DNA of 64,000 nt, taken from positions 261,798 through 325,797 of the forward strand of contig VSDK01010127.1 of assembly GCA_009767595.1 (NCBI GenBank), written 5' to 3'. Shown in pieces: positions 1 through 13,200 of this stretch. Numbering within the stretch: position 1 is the stretch's first letter; every line of letters starts with the position of its first letter. The notes under the pieces are model-generated. The model was not told the DNA's origin, did not search any database, and worked only from the letters and a program-made list of their open reading frames with translations. The DNA comes from Symbiodinium kawagutii (taxonomy: Eukaryota; Sar; Dinophyceae; Suessiales; Symbiodiniaceae). The translations under genes were made by a program, and so were the position numbers.

Positions 1-768
1 ACTGTGGGTCACGATTCCTTTGTTGCATGAGGTCCCTAAACCAACAACTATCACACAGGTAAAACATGATGATGGTGAATAATATCCAACAATCAACAAC
101 AGATTCAGGATTGGTTCTATCTACTGTATGTCCCACTGTTGTGCCTGCTGGACATAGGGATTCCATGGGATTCTCACGTACTCCCCGATGGTAGGAATAT
201 CACGACCAGCTGAAATGCGTCCAGCTATGTTTCCAGAGTAAGCGGGGTATTCCCCCCCCATCCTAAGATCCAAGGTGATCATTCATAAGGAAACTAAGTA
301 ACTGGGGGTACATCATGGCCTCTCTTCTCAAAGTGGTTAGGTTGAAATGACCGATTTGGGGTTCCAGAACTCGTGGAATCCATCAGAATCTCCAAACCTA
401 CACATGATTTCCTATGATTTGCTTGGCAGAATTGCTCTCTTGATTTTTGGGGCACCCCAAAAATCACACCTACAAATCCTACAATCTGCTGTTGCCTTCC
501 ATGAATCCCTGGGACGTCACCTGTGACATCAACCGTTGGTAGTCTACCCTACTGGAACCCCATGAGCTGCTGCATTTTCACGTCGAGAAACCACGGATCA
601 GCTGCTGCATCGGCAAAGATGCCTGAAATATCCTGAGCTGCTGATAGTAAGCTTCTGGCAGCATTGAATGAATCACAGCTACTACCATAGAAATCCCCAC
701 GGTTAATAGGGGTTCATCATGGTGAATGATGACTAACATAATGATTAGAATGGTTCATCATCATTGAC
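1..768. other. No gene recognised
   Basis: AT-rich sequence with short homopolymers and no reading frame that combines protein-like composition with splice-like borders. Nothing further seen. Confidence 0.5.
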
Positions 769-868
769 TGGTTGGTGGTTTCAAGCCCTATGAAAAATAT
801 GCTTCTCAACCAACCAATGGTTAATAACCACGTCTGGGAAAATCAACAATGATTAAAACCACCAACCA
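769..868. mobile_element. Family C short inverted-repeat element (MITE-like)
   Basis: About 100 bp that starts TGGTTGGTGGTTT and ends with the complementary AAACCACCAACCA-type terminus. The interior has the shared phrase GAAAAATATGCTTCTCAACC, seen again at 3,561-3,657 and 16,518-16,622 and, in diverged form, at 49,607-49,707. It has no coding capacity. Length, terminal inverted repeats and dispersion fit a non-autonomous DNA-transposon-like element; the autonomous partner is unknown. Confidence 0.6.
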
Positions 869-1236
869 TGCAAGCAAGGCCCAACCTTTGACAAAAGCTG
901 AGTTTTCACCCGAGTTGCGACATGCTTTCCAAAGTGCTCTGCGTTCATTTTCGCCAGGCTCTCCTTGACAAGTGGGACAGTGGGATGTAGGAAACAATTG
1001 TGTGGCACCCATAGTAGTGACCAAGGTGAAGAAGGATCAAGAATCAAATTGGAGGAAAGGGTCAAGGTTTGGGAGCATGCCAAAAGTTAGATCTTGTCCA
1101 TGTGAAGTTCAGCAGCAATGAATGTTTCAAGCAGCAAAGCCCACCACACCATACCACACCTCTTTTTCATGGAATGACTGCTGCTTTCCTGCTTTGGGAA
1201 CGCAAATTTTTGCTCCCCTCAAAGTCTACACGCGGC

Positions 1237-1935
1237 CTAAGCCTCTGGATCTATGGCCCCAACACCTAGAAACATGGGCAACTGCATGCTGGCGCGCACC
1301 AAAGTGGTCAAAGGAGACCCTGCATCGAGGTCATTAAAATAGATATTCCCCAAACTGGCACGCAGCCTCATCTGAGGTGACAGGAGGCTGTTACAGCAAA
1401 TAAATGGATTCTCTGGCAATCTTTGATGTTGCACATACGGATAAATCCACGGAACTTCATCAGCACCTGCAAAATAGCTGACCTCAAGCGAGCATTCAAT
1501 CTGGCAGCCTTTGAAGACAAAATCGACTCTCTCCGCTGCCCGTTCGCAAGTGAAATCGTGATCTCCCCACAAAAGGTGTGCTGCGTGGAATGAAAAATTG
1601 TTGAAAACAACCTGGCCATCAATTGTGTCAGCTGCTAAGTCTTTGGCAGCTTTGAGAAATCCTAGCACTTCCACAACGCTCTGAAACTCTGCTTCGCAGC
1701 ACAGAGTCACCATGGGAATCATCTTGAGGTCTCCCAAACCAAGTAATCTCCATAGCCCAGAGGCCTCCCAAGGGCCTGGGGGATGTCGCCATGGCCCGTC
1801 ATGATGCATTGCTCTGCATTCTTCCACAGCACTCTTCATGCTGCAACAAGTCGCTGCAAGTCTTAGGACTGAAGCATCAGGCAAAACATGCAGTACATGC
1901 TCCAAGGGTCCTCTACTCAGCCGCAGCCATGGCAT
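1237..1935 (-). CDS. F-box-like protein, copy 1 (apparently intronless)
   Basis: A 232-residue frame read from the Met at 1,935. That start was chosen because the paralogue at 20-21 kb begins with the same MPWL. The first ~45 residues resemble an F-box: MPWL, then a leucine-rich helix, then SVLRLAA and an alanine/lysine helix ending CRAM. Residues ~50-80 hold a block almost identical to the second copy (PWRHPPGPWEASGLWRLLGL). The end (GSPLTTLV..LPMFLGV) matches the second exon of the second copy. F-box proteins usually recruit substrates to SCF ubiquitin ligases; that role here is inference. This copy is continuous where the paralogue needs an intron, so it may be a processed retrocopy. Confidence 0.6.
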   Translation of the reverse strand: MPWLRLSRGPLEHVLHVLPDASVLRLAATCCSMKSAVEECRAMHHDGPWRHPPGPWEASGLWRLLGLGDLKMIPMVTLCCEAEFQSVVEVLGFLKAAKDLAADTIDGQVVFNNFSFHAAHLLWGDHDFTCERAAERVDFVFKGCQIECSLEVSYFAGADEVPWIYPYVQHQRLPENPFICCNSLLSPQMRLRASLGNIYFNDLDAGSPLTTLVRASMQLPMFLGVGAIDPEA

Positions 1936-2962
1936 GGCACGCCAATGGCACACCAACACACTTTCACAGGTAGCACGTCGGCCGAAGGATCAAGTAGCAC
2001 TGCCAAGGTAGGCTAATGTAAGGGAAAACACTTTTCACCGGAAGATCTCCAGAGTGCAATGCTGTCAGAAACATTGACATGAACTTTCGATAACTTTGGT
2101 ACTGCTAAGCATTGGTGGGAGATGGTGGGAGTCTATGTGTGCGTTGCATCTTTGTGTGTTCTTCGGCCAAGGGCTTCGAGCTTGTTGCTGCAACGCAAGC
2201 ACATGGACCTTACATGCAATGTTTGGCCTTACTTTCCTGTATCCTCAACATAGGAAGAAATACATCCGAACTTCAAACATGAAATCCGAAAGTGCAAGAA
2301 TTCCATCCGCAAATGGTGTGAAGAAGTAGAATGAAGGGGAACAACTCTGTTTGCAAAGCACTCTGCGGAAGCGGTACTTCTTCGGTAGTGAAGTCCCGTT
2401 CAACAACAAATATTCTCCAAAAGTCAAAAGATATTTTTTTACAGTCACACACACAGGAAAAGCATGTACAATGTAGAATCATGGTAAAGTATGTTCCAGC
2501 TAGTATATACATACATGCGTGACACACGCGATGCAATGCTAGGCAAATTACTTGAGGTTACAAACCATTGACAGTAGTTCTATGTTTGCAATACATTCAG
2601 TTTGACACGACATGTTCTAACATGTAGTACCAAGACAGTATGGATAGATATGGCCATGCTTCAGAATCAGGCCGTTTGGACACAAGAACGATGTACTCAG
2701 TACTCACTCCCTTTCTCTCATCCCAACAGAATGATCAGAAATAAGCATTGAAACATTGGAGGTATTAGAATCTCACCTGATTGCCAGCCTGCCCTTGGTC
2801 TCTGGCTCAAAATTGGACCCAACTTGCGCTTTGGATAGCATATAGGCATGGTTGCGACTCCTCTTAGAGTCTTAGGGTATCTCAGAGTCGTCCACCAGCA
2901 ATATGGATTTGTTGGAGCAGAATGGTTACTGTAATTCCCTACTCATAGTGAAAGGGATATGT

Positions 2963-2994
<32 letters not shown>

Positions 2995-3242
2995 TATTTC
3001 AACATATGCAATAACATCATGTAGGGGGTTGATGGACCGTGCACACACATGATGCATGAATGCGTCTGATCGGCTGCGTTTGTACAAAACTCCATTGCTC
3101 TATATTGCAGGGGCTGGCCTTTCCTTGCCAAAAAAATCCAGCCTGATGACATGACGTCGCTTTGGGGTGGTCAGTTATTCTCATGTGCACAAGGTGGTTT
3201 CTCAAAATAGGGGCAGTCTGAATCATCGAATTCCTATTGGTC
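1936..3242. other. Non-coding stretch with (AT)n
   Basis: No convincing gene. A TA-dinucleotide microsatellite lies at about 2,957-2,994. The segment 3,190-3,215 carries an isolated family B terminus (GGTGGTTTCTCAAAATAGGG) next to a complete copy. Confidence 0.5.
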
Positions 3243-3354
3243 CATGTGGTGGTTTCTCAAAATAGGGAACCCCCCAAAGATGGTTGGGTAAATATTCAAT
3301 AATGACTAGTATTTGATGATTTGGGGGTCCCCTATTCTAAGAAACCACCATGTG
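3243..3354. mobile_element. Family B inverted-repeat element, near-complete copy
   Basis: A 112-bp element beginning CATGTGGTGGTTTCTCAAAA and ending with the imperfect complement TCTAAGAAACCACCATGTG. The two ~30-bp termini would form a hairpin, and the centre includes the family phrase GATGATTTGGGGGTCCCC. At least a dozen further copies or fragments occur in the window. No coding capacity. Confidence 0.7.
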
Positions 3355-3560
3355 TCCTCCTATGACAGTCATGCGGTGCTGCAAACGCACATGCGGTGCT
3401 CCAATGAAGAGAATAGCCAGCATGATTGACCAGCAATCGACCACTACCAGGCAAGAATCTGCTACTATGGAACAGCATTCTTAAACTGGATCGGTCAAAA
3501 CCCTGTATACCCTATTTTGTTGGTTATTATCACTATGATTGGTTGGTAATTTATGATTGC

Positions 3561-3657
3561 TGGTTGGTGGTTTCAAGCCTTTTGAAAAATATGCTTGTCA
3601 ACCAATCAGTTGTTAATTAACACTGGGGAAAATAAAAAAACTTTGAAATTGGTGGTC
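3561..3657. mobile_element. Family C inverted-repeat element
   Basis: Begins TGGTTGGTGGTTTCAAGCC, carries the GAAAAATATGCTTGTCAACC core and ends in a degenerate complement (TTGGTGGTCAAG). Second copy of the family first seen at 769-868. Confidence 0.55.
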
Positions 3658-5430
3658 AAGCAGTAAAGAAGAATAGCCACTGGGGAGCGCAGTTCTATTA
3701 ACCACGATTGTCAACCACTTAATCAAGCAATACTAACCAATATTATCCTAACCAACCTTATCCACTATCACGAGCCACGGTATCACCTATTAAACCAAGG
3801 GGCCAATAATTGCATATCATTCACTATTGCTTCAGTATATTCAACTAGCATCGACTATTGTTCACTATTAGTATGCGTTAAGTAAACCATATCAACCACC
3901 CTACGAATAATTCTCTTTGTTGCACTATCAATAGCCATCATAATCAGTCACTATCATGTATCTTAAACAAGTATCAATGAAATTAATAGTTGCAATTACA
4001 GAAATTAATTTGATTCACTGTCATTGGTCACTACTATTATTCACTAGCAATAAACACTATCATTCTCTATTATTCACTAATCATTCCCCATTTATCACTA
4101 TTATTAACCATTAATAACCACCATACATTCACCTCATTCTGCTGCTAGCCCCCGCGGATTTCCCGGGAGCGCCCCCGGGGTGGTCATGAACGTCGAGCAT
4201 CCAAGGCGTCCGCCTCGGTCTTGGAGATCTTTTCACCTCGGCAGCATGGATGAAGCATGGAGAATGGCTGTGAAGATGGCCTTATGGTTATGCTGAATGG
4301 CTATGGTTATGGTAGTGGTTAATGGTTATGGTTAATAGTGCTTAATGGTTGTGGTATGTTGGTTATGGTTACTAGTGCTTAAGTATGCTTTAACCATTGT
4401 GGTTCATAGTTAATCATAATGGTGGTTTACATAGTGGTTTACATGGTGGTTAAATAGTGCTTGTATAGTGGCTTAACCACCATAATGGTTGTGATATGTT
4501 ATGGTTGATAGTGGTTTAACGACCACTAAATGTGGTTATGGTTGTTTCACCATTATTAATTATTAACCATCATTAAACACCACCAGCCATCATCAATATT
4601 GACCCATGTGGAATTAACCGTGGAATCAATCGAGCGCCGAGTCTCGGAGCCCGTCCAGCAAATCCACTTTGGGCACCACCCCGTAGAAACGTTCCCGGCG
4701 CGATGGCAGCCTTGCCGGCGACGTTTCACGGCCATGGACTGGGGAATCTCATGTTTTTTATGGTGGTTAGATATGGTTATAGTGGTGGAATGAGGTTGAT
4801 ACTGATGGTTGATACTGGCTTATGATGATTTATACTGGTGGTTGACAGTGATTATGCTGGTATTGGCTTATGATGATTGATTTTGGTTTGTAAGGGTGGA
4901 TACTGATCGCTAGGAACTTTTGATATACTGCTGATTCAATTCTATGCAGTGGTCATGACATGTTATGTATACATCTAAAAAAATCGTCAGAATAGAGTTA
5001 AACATAGCATGAGCAACTACATCTGAAGATTTAGTTATACACTTGCCAACAAATGTAATTGATGGTTGCCAACCAATGATTTTGTAAGCACCAAATGAAA
5101 ATTGTATTCCTGTTGCCAACCAATTGGATTGTTGGCAACAATAAAAATGACCAAGTTTTGAGCCAACGCGTGTATATATAGAATACACAACAAAATATAC
5201 ACTATATAGTAATATAGTATAAAGAATATAAGATATAATTAAAGATATACTTATATATATATATTATCAAATATAACTATATGTATATGATCATAAATAT
5301 ATGTATATATATATATACAGTTATATGTATATAATCACATATATATGGAGTTATATGTATATAATCATATTGATATATGTATATAATTATATGTGTATAA
5401 AATATATATATATATGTTAATCAGGGATGT
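3658..5430. repeat. Low-complexity TTAACCAT/ATGGTTA tract with two GC-rich islands and AT microsatellites
   Basis: The left half is made of irregular CATTAACCATTA-like runs, and the middle (4,260-4,590) of their complement (GGTTATGGTTA). Embedded are two compact GC-rich islands at about 4,148-4,245 and 4,610-4,740 with open frames on both strands; either could be a short exon. The end (5,190-5,420) is TATATA-rich. No complete gene seen. Confidence 0.5.
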
Positions 5431-7449
5431 AGCGATCAAGGCGGTTTGAAGTCACCTACAATGACTAGGTGAGACTGCAGAAACGGTTTGCTTTGCTTGC
5501 AAAAAAAAATCAGAAACGGAGCCAGCAACTGGCCACAGTCGTGAAGCATCAAATACAAGGCGATTGGAGCACTGGGAGTCGCCGGTGAACATGTCGATTC
5601 TGTAAAACCCCAACCCCGGTTGCTGGCAAGAGGAGCATGATGTTTGGCGGTCAACTATGCACTTAGTCACTTAGGCAATGTTTTTTTGTTGCTCTGGTCC
5701 TATACATTGGCAGAAAGCGTGCGCAGGAGTATACACAATGCGACTAGAAACGTGGTTCACGTGAACCTCACTTCCTTGAGTGCATACGGAGAAGCTGATG
5801 TGGAACCTCCCACTAGACCCAAAGCCTTTTTTTTGGTGTTTGCGGCTTCTGGGCATGGCATTTGATGCAAAGGAAACTTCTAAAGCTTCACTGCCGAATC
5901 AGATCATCCCAAATGGGCAAATAAAAATCATTTAGAGATAAGTTGGCGAGAAGCTGCCCCTGTGTCACGATGGTGAGAAGTGCACCATAACGTGCATAAG
6001 CATCATAAGCCATGGCAATTGGCAATGAAACAACAGGACCACTTTATAGAAAGCCACGGATGCTCATCTGATTCACCTGTGATAGTTTATCTATCCCCGC
6101 TCTTTTGAACATCAAACTCTTACTACCTGGTTGAGATATGCTGGGATGGCTCGGACTGCCCCCTGGCTGAAATTGCTCGACGGGTCACTGCGTGAACCAA
6201 GCTCGAATGCTCTCTGCACACTTGTCCCATGAGTAGAAGCCATCGGTGTCCTTGGACCACGGAATGCAATGGGTGTCGATCCATAGGACTCTAGGACTTG
6301 CAACTCGCATCAACCAGGCCGCAGGAAAGAGCTGCAGCAAGGGGAACCTACCATGAAGCTACATGTTTAGCATGAAAAGCGACAGGTTCCAGCGTTCCAG
6401 CCGTTCCTGGTGCGTGGAGTTGGGTTCAATGTTATCCAAAAAGAATCAAAAACAGCAGTTGTTTCTGCTAGTGACCCTCTCAAATTTAATGTTCATTGCC
6501 ATTAAATCATTAGATCATCATCCTGAAGCCCGTAGCAGTCGCTTCTTTCATGGCCGTACTGCAGGACTGCAGTCGGAAACACCACCACTCCACCATCACA
6601 ACACCGGTCCAGGTAACGCCCATGTTGAAAAGGGCACCCAGCACTGGCACACCTTTGGCCAAGAAGTACGTCGAATTCAGGCTGAAGCTGTCGATGGCCG
6701 AACCTGGAGGTCATGACATTTGAAGTTGTACATCATGACTTTGTTCCTCAACATGACCTCCGCTGTTTGGATGTTTGGGACTCACTTCCCAATCCCCAGA
6801 GTAAACAATCCCATTATTTTTGGTCTACAATCCTTTATTCTTGACCATGATAACCCTATAGCCTATAGAAAGCTATAATCCCCTGTAAAGCCAGGATAAT
6901 TCCCTGTTATCAGATGTTATTATATAGCCATTAGAACTCCTTAACAAACCGTTAAATATGTTTATCAACCATTGCAACCACCACATGCGCAGAAACCTGC
7001 TGTTACCTGGCGCAAAAAAATCTGAGGACCAGGCCCACGCCAGATTTGCCTTGGCGCGAACCAAATGTGGCGTGTTTAGTGGTGGATCAGTGGCTTGGAT
7101 GAATTTGGATGATCCTGGGAGCAGCTGGTAGCTAAGTTCTGATGACTCATAACTAAGTTGACTAATTAACTAAGTATTATCCAGGTACTGGTAAGCTGTA
7201 ATTGGTTGTCTCATCTGGTAACTAAGCTATAACCGTAGTTTCTTCAGCGGGACAGTTCAATTGTTTTTCAGGGTTACAATGGCATCAGGGTTGCAACCTG
7301 CTGGGTGGAATGATCATCCAAGTACCATCAAATGTTATGTTTCCCCGGAGGGAGAACCGCTGGAGCATGTATGGTTCCGTGCTCCGTGTTCCCGCCCCCC
7401 CCCCCCAATGGGTAGGGGGGGTGGATGGGGGGCCAGGAACATGCTATTT
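5431..7449. other. Mixed-composition stretch, no gene assigned
   Basis: Several short frames (for example about 6,363-6,716 plus) look no better than chance and have no clear splice borders. A C/G homopolymer run lies near 7,390-7,430. Confidence 0.4.
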
Positions 7450-7676
7450 GCAGCATTTCGGAGCTTTAGCCTCGCATTCGTACGCTATTTGCAGCATTTG
7501 GCAGCTTTTGCCTCCCAATCGCACGCTATTTGCAGCGTTTCGGCTCTTTTGCTTCCCAATCGCACGCTAGTTGCAGCGTTTCGGAGCTTTTGCCTCCCAA
7601 TTGCACCCTATTTGCAGCATTTCGGAGCTTTTGCTTCCCAATTGCACCGTATTTGCAGCATCAGGGAGCTTTTATA
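7450..7676. repeat. 41-bp tandem repeat, about 5.5 copies
   Basis: Unit starts GCAGCATTTCGGAGCTTTTG and recurs at 7,450, 7,491, 7,532, 7,573, 7,614 and 7,655, exactly 41 bp apart, with scattered substitutions. 41 is not a multiple of three, so the open frame crossing it is an artefact of the repeat. The array is followed by AT-rich DNA to about 8,150. Confidence 0.85.
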
Positions 7677-8198
7677 ATGTAAAAATATGTGCATACTATT
7701 TATTGTACATACTACTACGTAGTATTTTAATTGCACTCATCTACTACCCGTGCAACGAACTGACCTATCTACGTACCTGCTTATCTGCTACATATTTATT
7801 TGTATGGGATTTATCTACTACTAATACACCACAGATATATGCAGCATGTATTAACCCATCTGCCCATTTACTTCCTGCTTGCTATTACTACTTATCTATA
7901 TATATTATTTTTATATTGCATACATGCTACCTATCTACAACTTACCTACATGCAATCTATGTATATATTATTTTTTTCATTTACATACTAATTGTATCAA
8001 ACTGTTTGATATTTATACAATAACTACTTGTACTCCCCAAATACTACTTTTTTACTACCCATAAACATCTATCTATAGTCTTTACATGTTATTTATATGT
8101 TACAAATCTTGGTGATTTAATACCAATTCACTACTTATATGCTACTACCTCACTCACCCGACCCCACCACCACACCACAGGGGGGGGGGGGGATTCTT

Positions 8199-8243
8199 NN
8201 NNNNNNNNNNNNNNNNNNNNNNNNNNNNNNNNNNNNNNNNNNN
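8199..8243. other. Assembly gap (N run) between poly-G tracts
   Basis: 45 Ns flanked by long G runs and CCCACACCAC repeats; the sequence across the gap is unknown. Smaller gaps lie at 33,126-33,135 and 47,341-47,367. Confidence 0.95.
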
Positions 8244-8715
8244 CCCAGCACCCACACCACAGGGGGGGGAAGGGGGGCCCCATGACCCATGCCTGGGGGG
8301 GGGGAGGGGGGGCAAGGAACGCTGGACCATGTATAAGATTACCACCAACATTTGCTTGACATTGTTTGGCATCGCTAAAGTTGACTGATGAGTATACTAC
8401 TTATCATTTCAGAGTGTTCAATCATCTAGGTCCATGCCAGTCGAACCCATCCCAGCAACAAGTCATTCAACAAAAGGTCGGCAGTCTCCGTTGCAAAAAA
8501 TCATCCCCAGCATGGTTTGAATACAAAACAATAACTATCTTTTTGAAACGCGTTGAAATTATATACATATATACTTTCTCCTAGCGTACTATTCCCACTA
8601 TTTGTCATCATGAATGGCTGAATTGCTTAACTCAGACCACTATAATTAATTATAATTACCCATACGTCAATTAAAAATGCCAGGAGACTACGCCATTGGT
8701 CGACAAGCTGCATAC

Positions 8716-8811
8716 CAGCAGCACGGGCGCTCTCGCTGCTTTGGCCACGTCAGCGTTGTCCACACCCACAATGGAGCCCACAGAGGGAAAGCCCACGCCG
8801 TCGATGATGAG
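8716..8811 (-). CDS. Exon of a BioD/CobQ-like P-loop ATPase-family protein
   Basis: A 96-nt, 32-codon exon on the minus strand, preceded by AG and followed by GTATGC, phase 0 at both ends. It encodes LIIDGVGFPSVGSI followed by an NADVAKAARAPVLL-type segment. The pattern DGxGxPxVGSI..NADVA..APVLLV matches what I know of the dethiobiotin synthetase/cobyrinic-acid-synthase-like (AAA_26) domain of algal proteins, where it lies after the P-loop. Neither the P-loop exon nor the next exon was found, so this may be one exon of a long-intron gene or a relict. Confidence 0.45.
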
Positions 8812-10253
8812 CTCGGACCCGGGAGATCGGAGATGTAGTGATGATGAACAGCATAGTTGGTATAGCCATGAACAGTCACAATCCATTTGATGATATTTTA
8901 TGTTTATTGTATGTAAATTGCATGTTGATTATAATGGATTATATATGTGTTTATTGCTAGATTATTGCATTGAAGAGTGGCAAAACCACCCAAAAGCCTT
9001 TACTTGGTCAAAAATGGCGCACAGTCAGTACAAGTCTCTGAAATACACACAGCCGAGGATCGGAGCTTTAAGTTTCATGACCCACCCATTTCCACAAAAT
9101 CATCAAGTTTGGATGATGATGTTCTTGGCCACAGAGCCAACCATTTTTTGTAGGAAGGCACACAAACTAAGCAACAAAAAGCGAAAGGAACCCACAATAC
9201 TGGGGATGTAACCAACAATAAATGACGTCTTAGATAAAATCAGGAACTTCCTGGCCAACAATTCCAATATTTGTGGGGGGTTGGTTGCACCACCATTCAT
9301 GTTGAAACCCATTCTGTGATTAGTTGGACACAATGCCCTTTCATCAACCCCGATTATCCCTTTTTACTCACAATCAACTAATTTCATCATTAGCCAAGGC
9401 TGAACCAATGTTGATTATTGCCAGCCAATGCCAATGTCAGTATTGGCCATTGATTTGCCAATAACCTTGGTTCTTAGCAGTGTAAATCAGCCATCGAGCA
9501 TTCTGAAGCGATTATTCAACATATTCATCATCAATTACTCTAATCAACAATCAGCAGAGCATAGTAGAACCATTAGTCAGCAATATTATCCATAACGATG
9601 ATAAACCATCATGATAATCATGATGTTTACCATTCCTTGAGATTGTTAATTCTGATAAACCACCATCGACTTTCGTTGCTGACTATCGTTGATTATTAAG
9701 CTCTAGATCTTTATTACCATTAGCAACCATTATTGTTGACAGCCATCAATTAACCATTGTAGTATTACAGTATTACTGTTTATCAATCATCATGATCAAA
9801 ACTATCGATGATTATCATAGCAAACCATTGATTATCAACCATTACTAATCAACCATAATTCTAATCAACCATTGGTAGTCATAGCTCATCAACCAATCAC
9901 CAACATTCATCATCAATCATCATTAATCATAAACAACCATCATCAATCATCAACCATTACTAACCATTACTCACCATTGCTCACCGTAATTTAATCATCA
10001 ATCATCAATCATTACAAACCAATGATGGTCGATTAATACTAATACTAACCATTACTAACCACTACTAACCATAATTCAATCATCAATCATCAACCATTGC
10101 TAACCATAGTTCCCACATATTCTATTACTAACATTAATTAACCATAACTCTCACCATAATTCTCACCATGATACATCAACTAACCATAATTCTCACCATC
10201 ATTAACCGTTACTAACCCCATGATTAACTCCACCCCCACGTCTCCACTTCAAG
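8812..10253. other. Low-complexity intergenic or intronic stretch
   Basis: Dominated from about 9,480 by irregular CATCAATCATCAACCATTA-like runs. No gene recognised. Confidence 0.5.
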
Positions 10254-13200
10254 GCCCAGCGGCCACCCGTCGACCCTTGGACATCGCTGTGACCTTCTCT
10301 GAGATCCTAAAGGAGGCCGCGACGTGGGAAAGCAGTGGTTTAACCATGTGGTGGTTGGTGAACCATGTGGTTTAACATGGCTTTGAACATGGTTTAACCA
10401 TGGTGAAACTATGATGTAAATGGTTTGAAGAATGAAAATATGATGTAATTATATGGTTTAACTATGGTTTAACTATGGTTTTGAACATGGTTTAACCAGT
10501 GAACTATGGTGAATATGATGAACTATGGCTGTGAATATGATGAAACACTGGTTTAACATGGTTTCGAATATTGTTTTGAATATGGTTTAACTATTGTAAA
10601 CCACTGGCTTGAAGTGTGGTGAACTATGATGAACCAGTGGTTGTGATGAATTAGGTGAGCTATGGGATAGGTGAACGATCATGAAACTCCGTTGGTTGTG
10701 TTGAACTATGGTGAGCCACTGGTTGAAATATAGTGAACTATGGTGAACTACAGAATTTCAAGTGGATGGACTAGGGTGTGCCACTGGTTTTTGAGGTTGC
10801 AATGACTGGTTGACTGTGGTGAAAAGTGCGTAACTACATGGTTTAACCATTTGTTGACAATGGTTAGTAGTATTCGTTGATAGTCGTTCACGATGGTTAA
10901 CAGTACTTTCACTTCTGCTAATAGGAATACATTCCCCGTCCTTTTTTGTTGTTTAGGTTTGCCAATGATCGCGGAATCCTCCGGTGGTCAGCGGATCCTT
11001 CAACTGTTTGCAACCCCCATCTGGCCGTTGCTCAAAATCGTAGTTAAGCTTGGTGAACATTAAACATTTGAAAATCATAGACTCATTGCCGATTTGGGGA
11101 TATCATGGATATCTTAATATGCATTCCTGGCAAAATGTGGCATTCAGATTTTGGGGCCTGATGGTCTGGAGTCCAATCGTCTAATGGTTGATATAATGGT
11201 ACCCTCAAATCATCCAACAGAAGTCATGTGTAACACATACCACCAACCAGTTTTGTCGGTCCCCTATTCGAGTACAAAACTATGGGAAGGTACCTATCAC
11301 TCAAAAACATTCCAAACCTATAGAAAATACTATGAAAACACTATGAAAAACCCAGGCACCTAGCCCATGCTCTTCCGGTTTTCCCATGCCGCAACAACGG
11401 GCCCTTGGCTGAGCGCGATCCGGGGAAGCCGTGCCAAGTCTCCGTTGAAGCCACTGGGCGCTGGTGCCCTGCTCGCCCGCCAGAAAGGACCGGGTGAAAC
11501 CCGAGAAGAAAACCAGCGGCGCGTGCTCTCCGGCGACGTACTCCACACCTGGTGCCACGAGCGAGCAACGTGCAGCGTGCAACGTGCTTGCGGTGCAACG
11601 TCACCGATATGGCGGTGGTTTGATGGGGCTTACTTTTGAGGGCTTATATTTAGAGGATTATTGTAGGATTTAAAGGGGAGAAGTAACAAATAGACCATCG
11701 ATAGTGATGAATCAGAACCATTAATAGGAGTTGTATCTTCTTATATCTTCTGCGTGCCAACGGTACGGATGGTGAGAATATAAGTGTGAAACAAATAAAC
11801 ATGAAAATTTCCATACCCGTGGGCGCCCCATGCCCCTCAGTACACGAACTCGAGCAAATAAACAAATCTGGTTTGGTGATTCGATTTGGTTCCGAAGTTC
11901 AGGTCAAAACCTGGCAAAAAAACACAGTGTTCAAAATTCTGATGGTCGCAGCCAGGATTTGATCTAGTTGGCTCTGTGTGTTGTCAAAATCATGTATGTC
12001 ATTTCGAGTTTGATTCCAAATCGTGGACAGTGTGCTGTGTGTCCATTGTTTGCGTGGTCTGCCGACACGACGAAAAAGGACATCGACAGGTTTTGCACTG
12101 TCACTTCTGAAACTTGCCATCCTCATGGGGTGTTCATTTTCTTGACGAAGCACCCTTCCAGCGAGTGCAATTCTTCGATCTTTAAAAAATTATTGAATGG
12201 ATACAATTTTGCTCCGAAAACTGTTGTTGGCGATATGATAACTTGTTTGTCTGAAAACTTCTGCATTTATGTTCGCGCGGTTCGCATACGTATAGTAGAA
12301 TTGTAAAAGGGTTAGAACCAACAAAAATTGTTGGTTTATAAAGGAGATATAGGGGTTATAAGTCAAAAAAATGGTGGGTTTAGTACTAACGAAAGATTGA
12401 TGTTGGTTGATTTGGGGTTAGCCCTATTTTGAAAAACCACCAAATCGCTCTTTCTCAAAGTAGGGGACCCTTATAATCAACAATCATCTGGGACGATTTG
12501 GGGGTCCCCATGGGTCCTCGATTTTGAGAAACCTCCAAATCGGTTCCAGCAGCTCAGCGCTCTAGTGGCAACCAACACCGCGCTATTTACCAAATAACAT
12601 GGGCAAACGTATGGGATACTGTAAAACAAAAATTATGGAGAGCAACATTTGCCCACGTTATTAATTTGGATCATCCATATTTGTTGTATAACATTATTTT
12701 TGCAAAACAAACATAAACATTTGAATCAGCATGAATCAGCAATATTCTGGAGAGTCCCATGTACCATTTTCTTACATTTTGTTGTTGTAGGTTATTCATC
12801 CAAGTCCTGCGACCTATGAGTTCATCAAGACCACACCTGTCACCACTTTTGGTTCTTGTTGGGTCGTTGGTATCTGCTGGTTCTTTACTCGAACCCCTAT
12901 GTCTATAGTTCCCCTATTGACCATGGTTATTGATGGTCGGTAGGCACCACGGTACCACCGTTGATGGACCAACCCTCTGGTTGCATTCCACTACCCTTCC
13001 AGGCCTTCGGCAGCGCACCACTTGCTCAGCAAATCCGGCGCTTCACATCTGGGCACAGGGTGGCTGGTCACCCCAAGCACTTCTCCCACCATGCTTAACG
13101 ATAGTTCATGATGGTTCAGGTTTCATGATGGACAATGATGGTTTGTAGAGGTTGAGGATGGTAATCTCGAATTCGATTAAGTTTCATTTTCGCAGGCGTT

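Noticed and set aside
7261..8023. 138- and 150-codon ORFs across the 41-bp array and AT-rich DNA
   Set aside because: Their sequence is repeat-derived or dominated by Tyr/Ile/Leu codons of TA-rich DNA.
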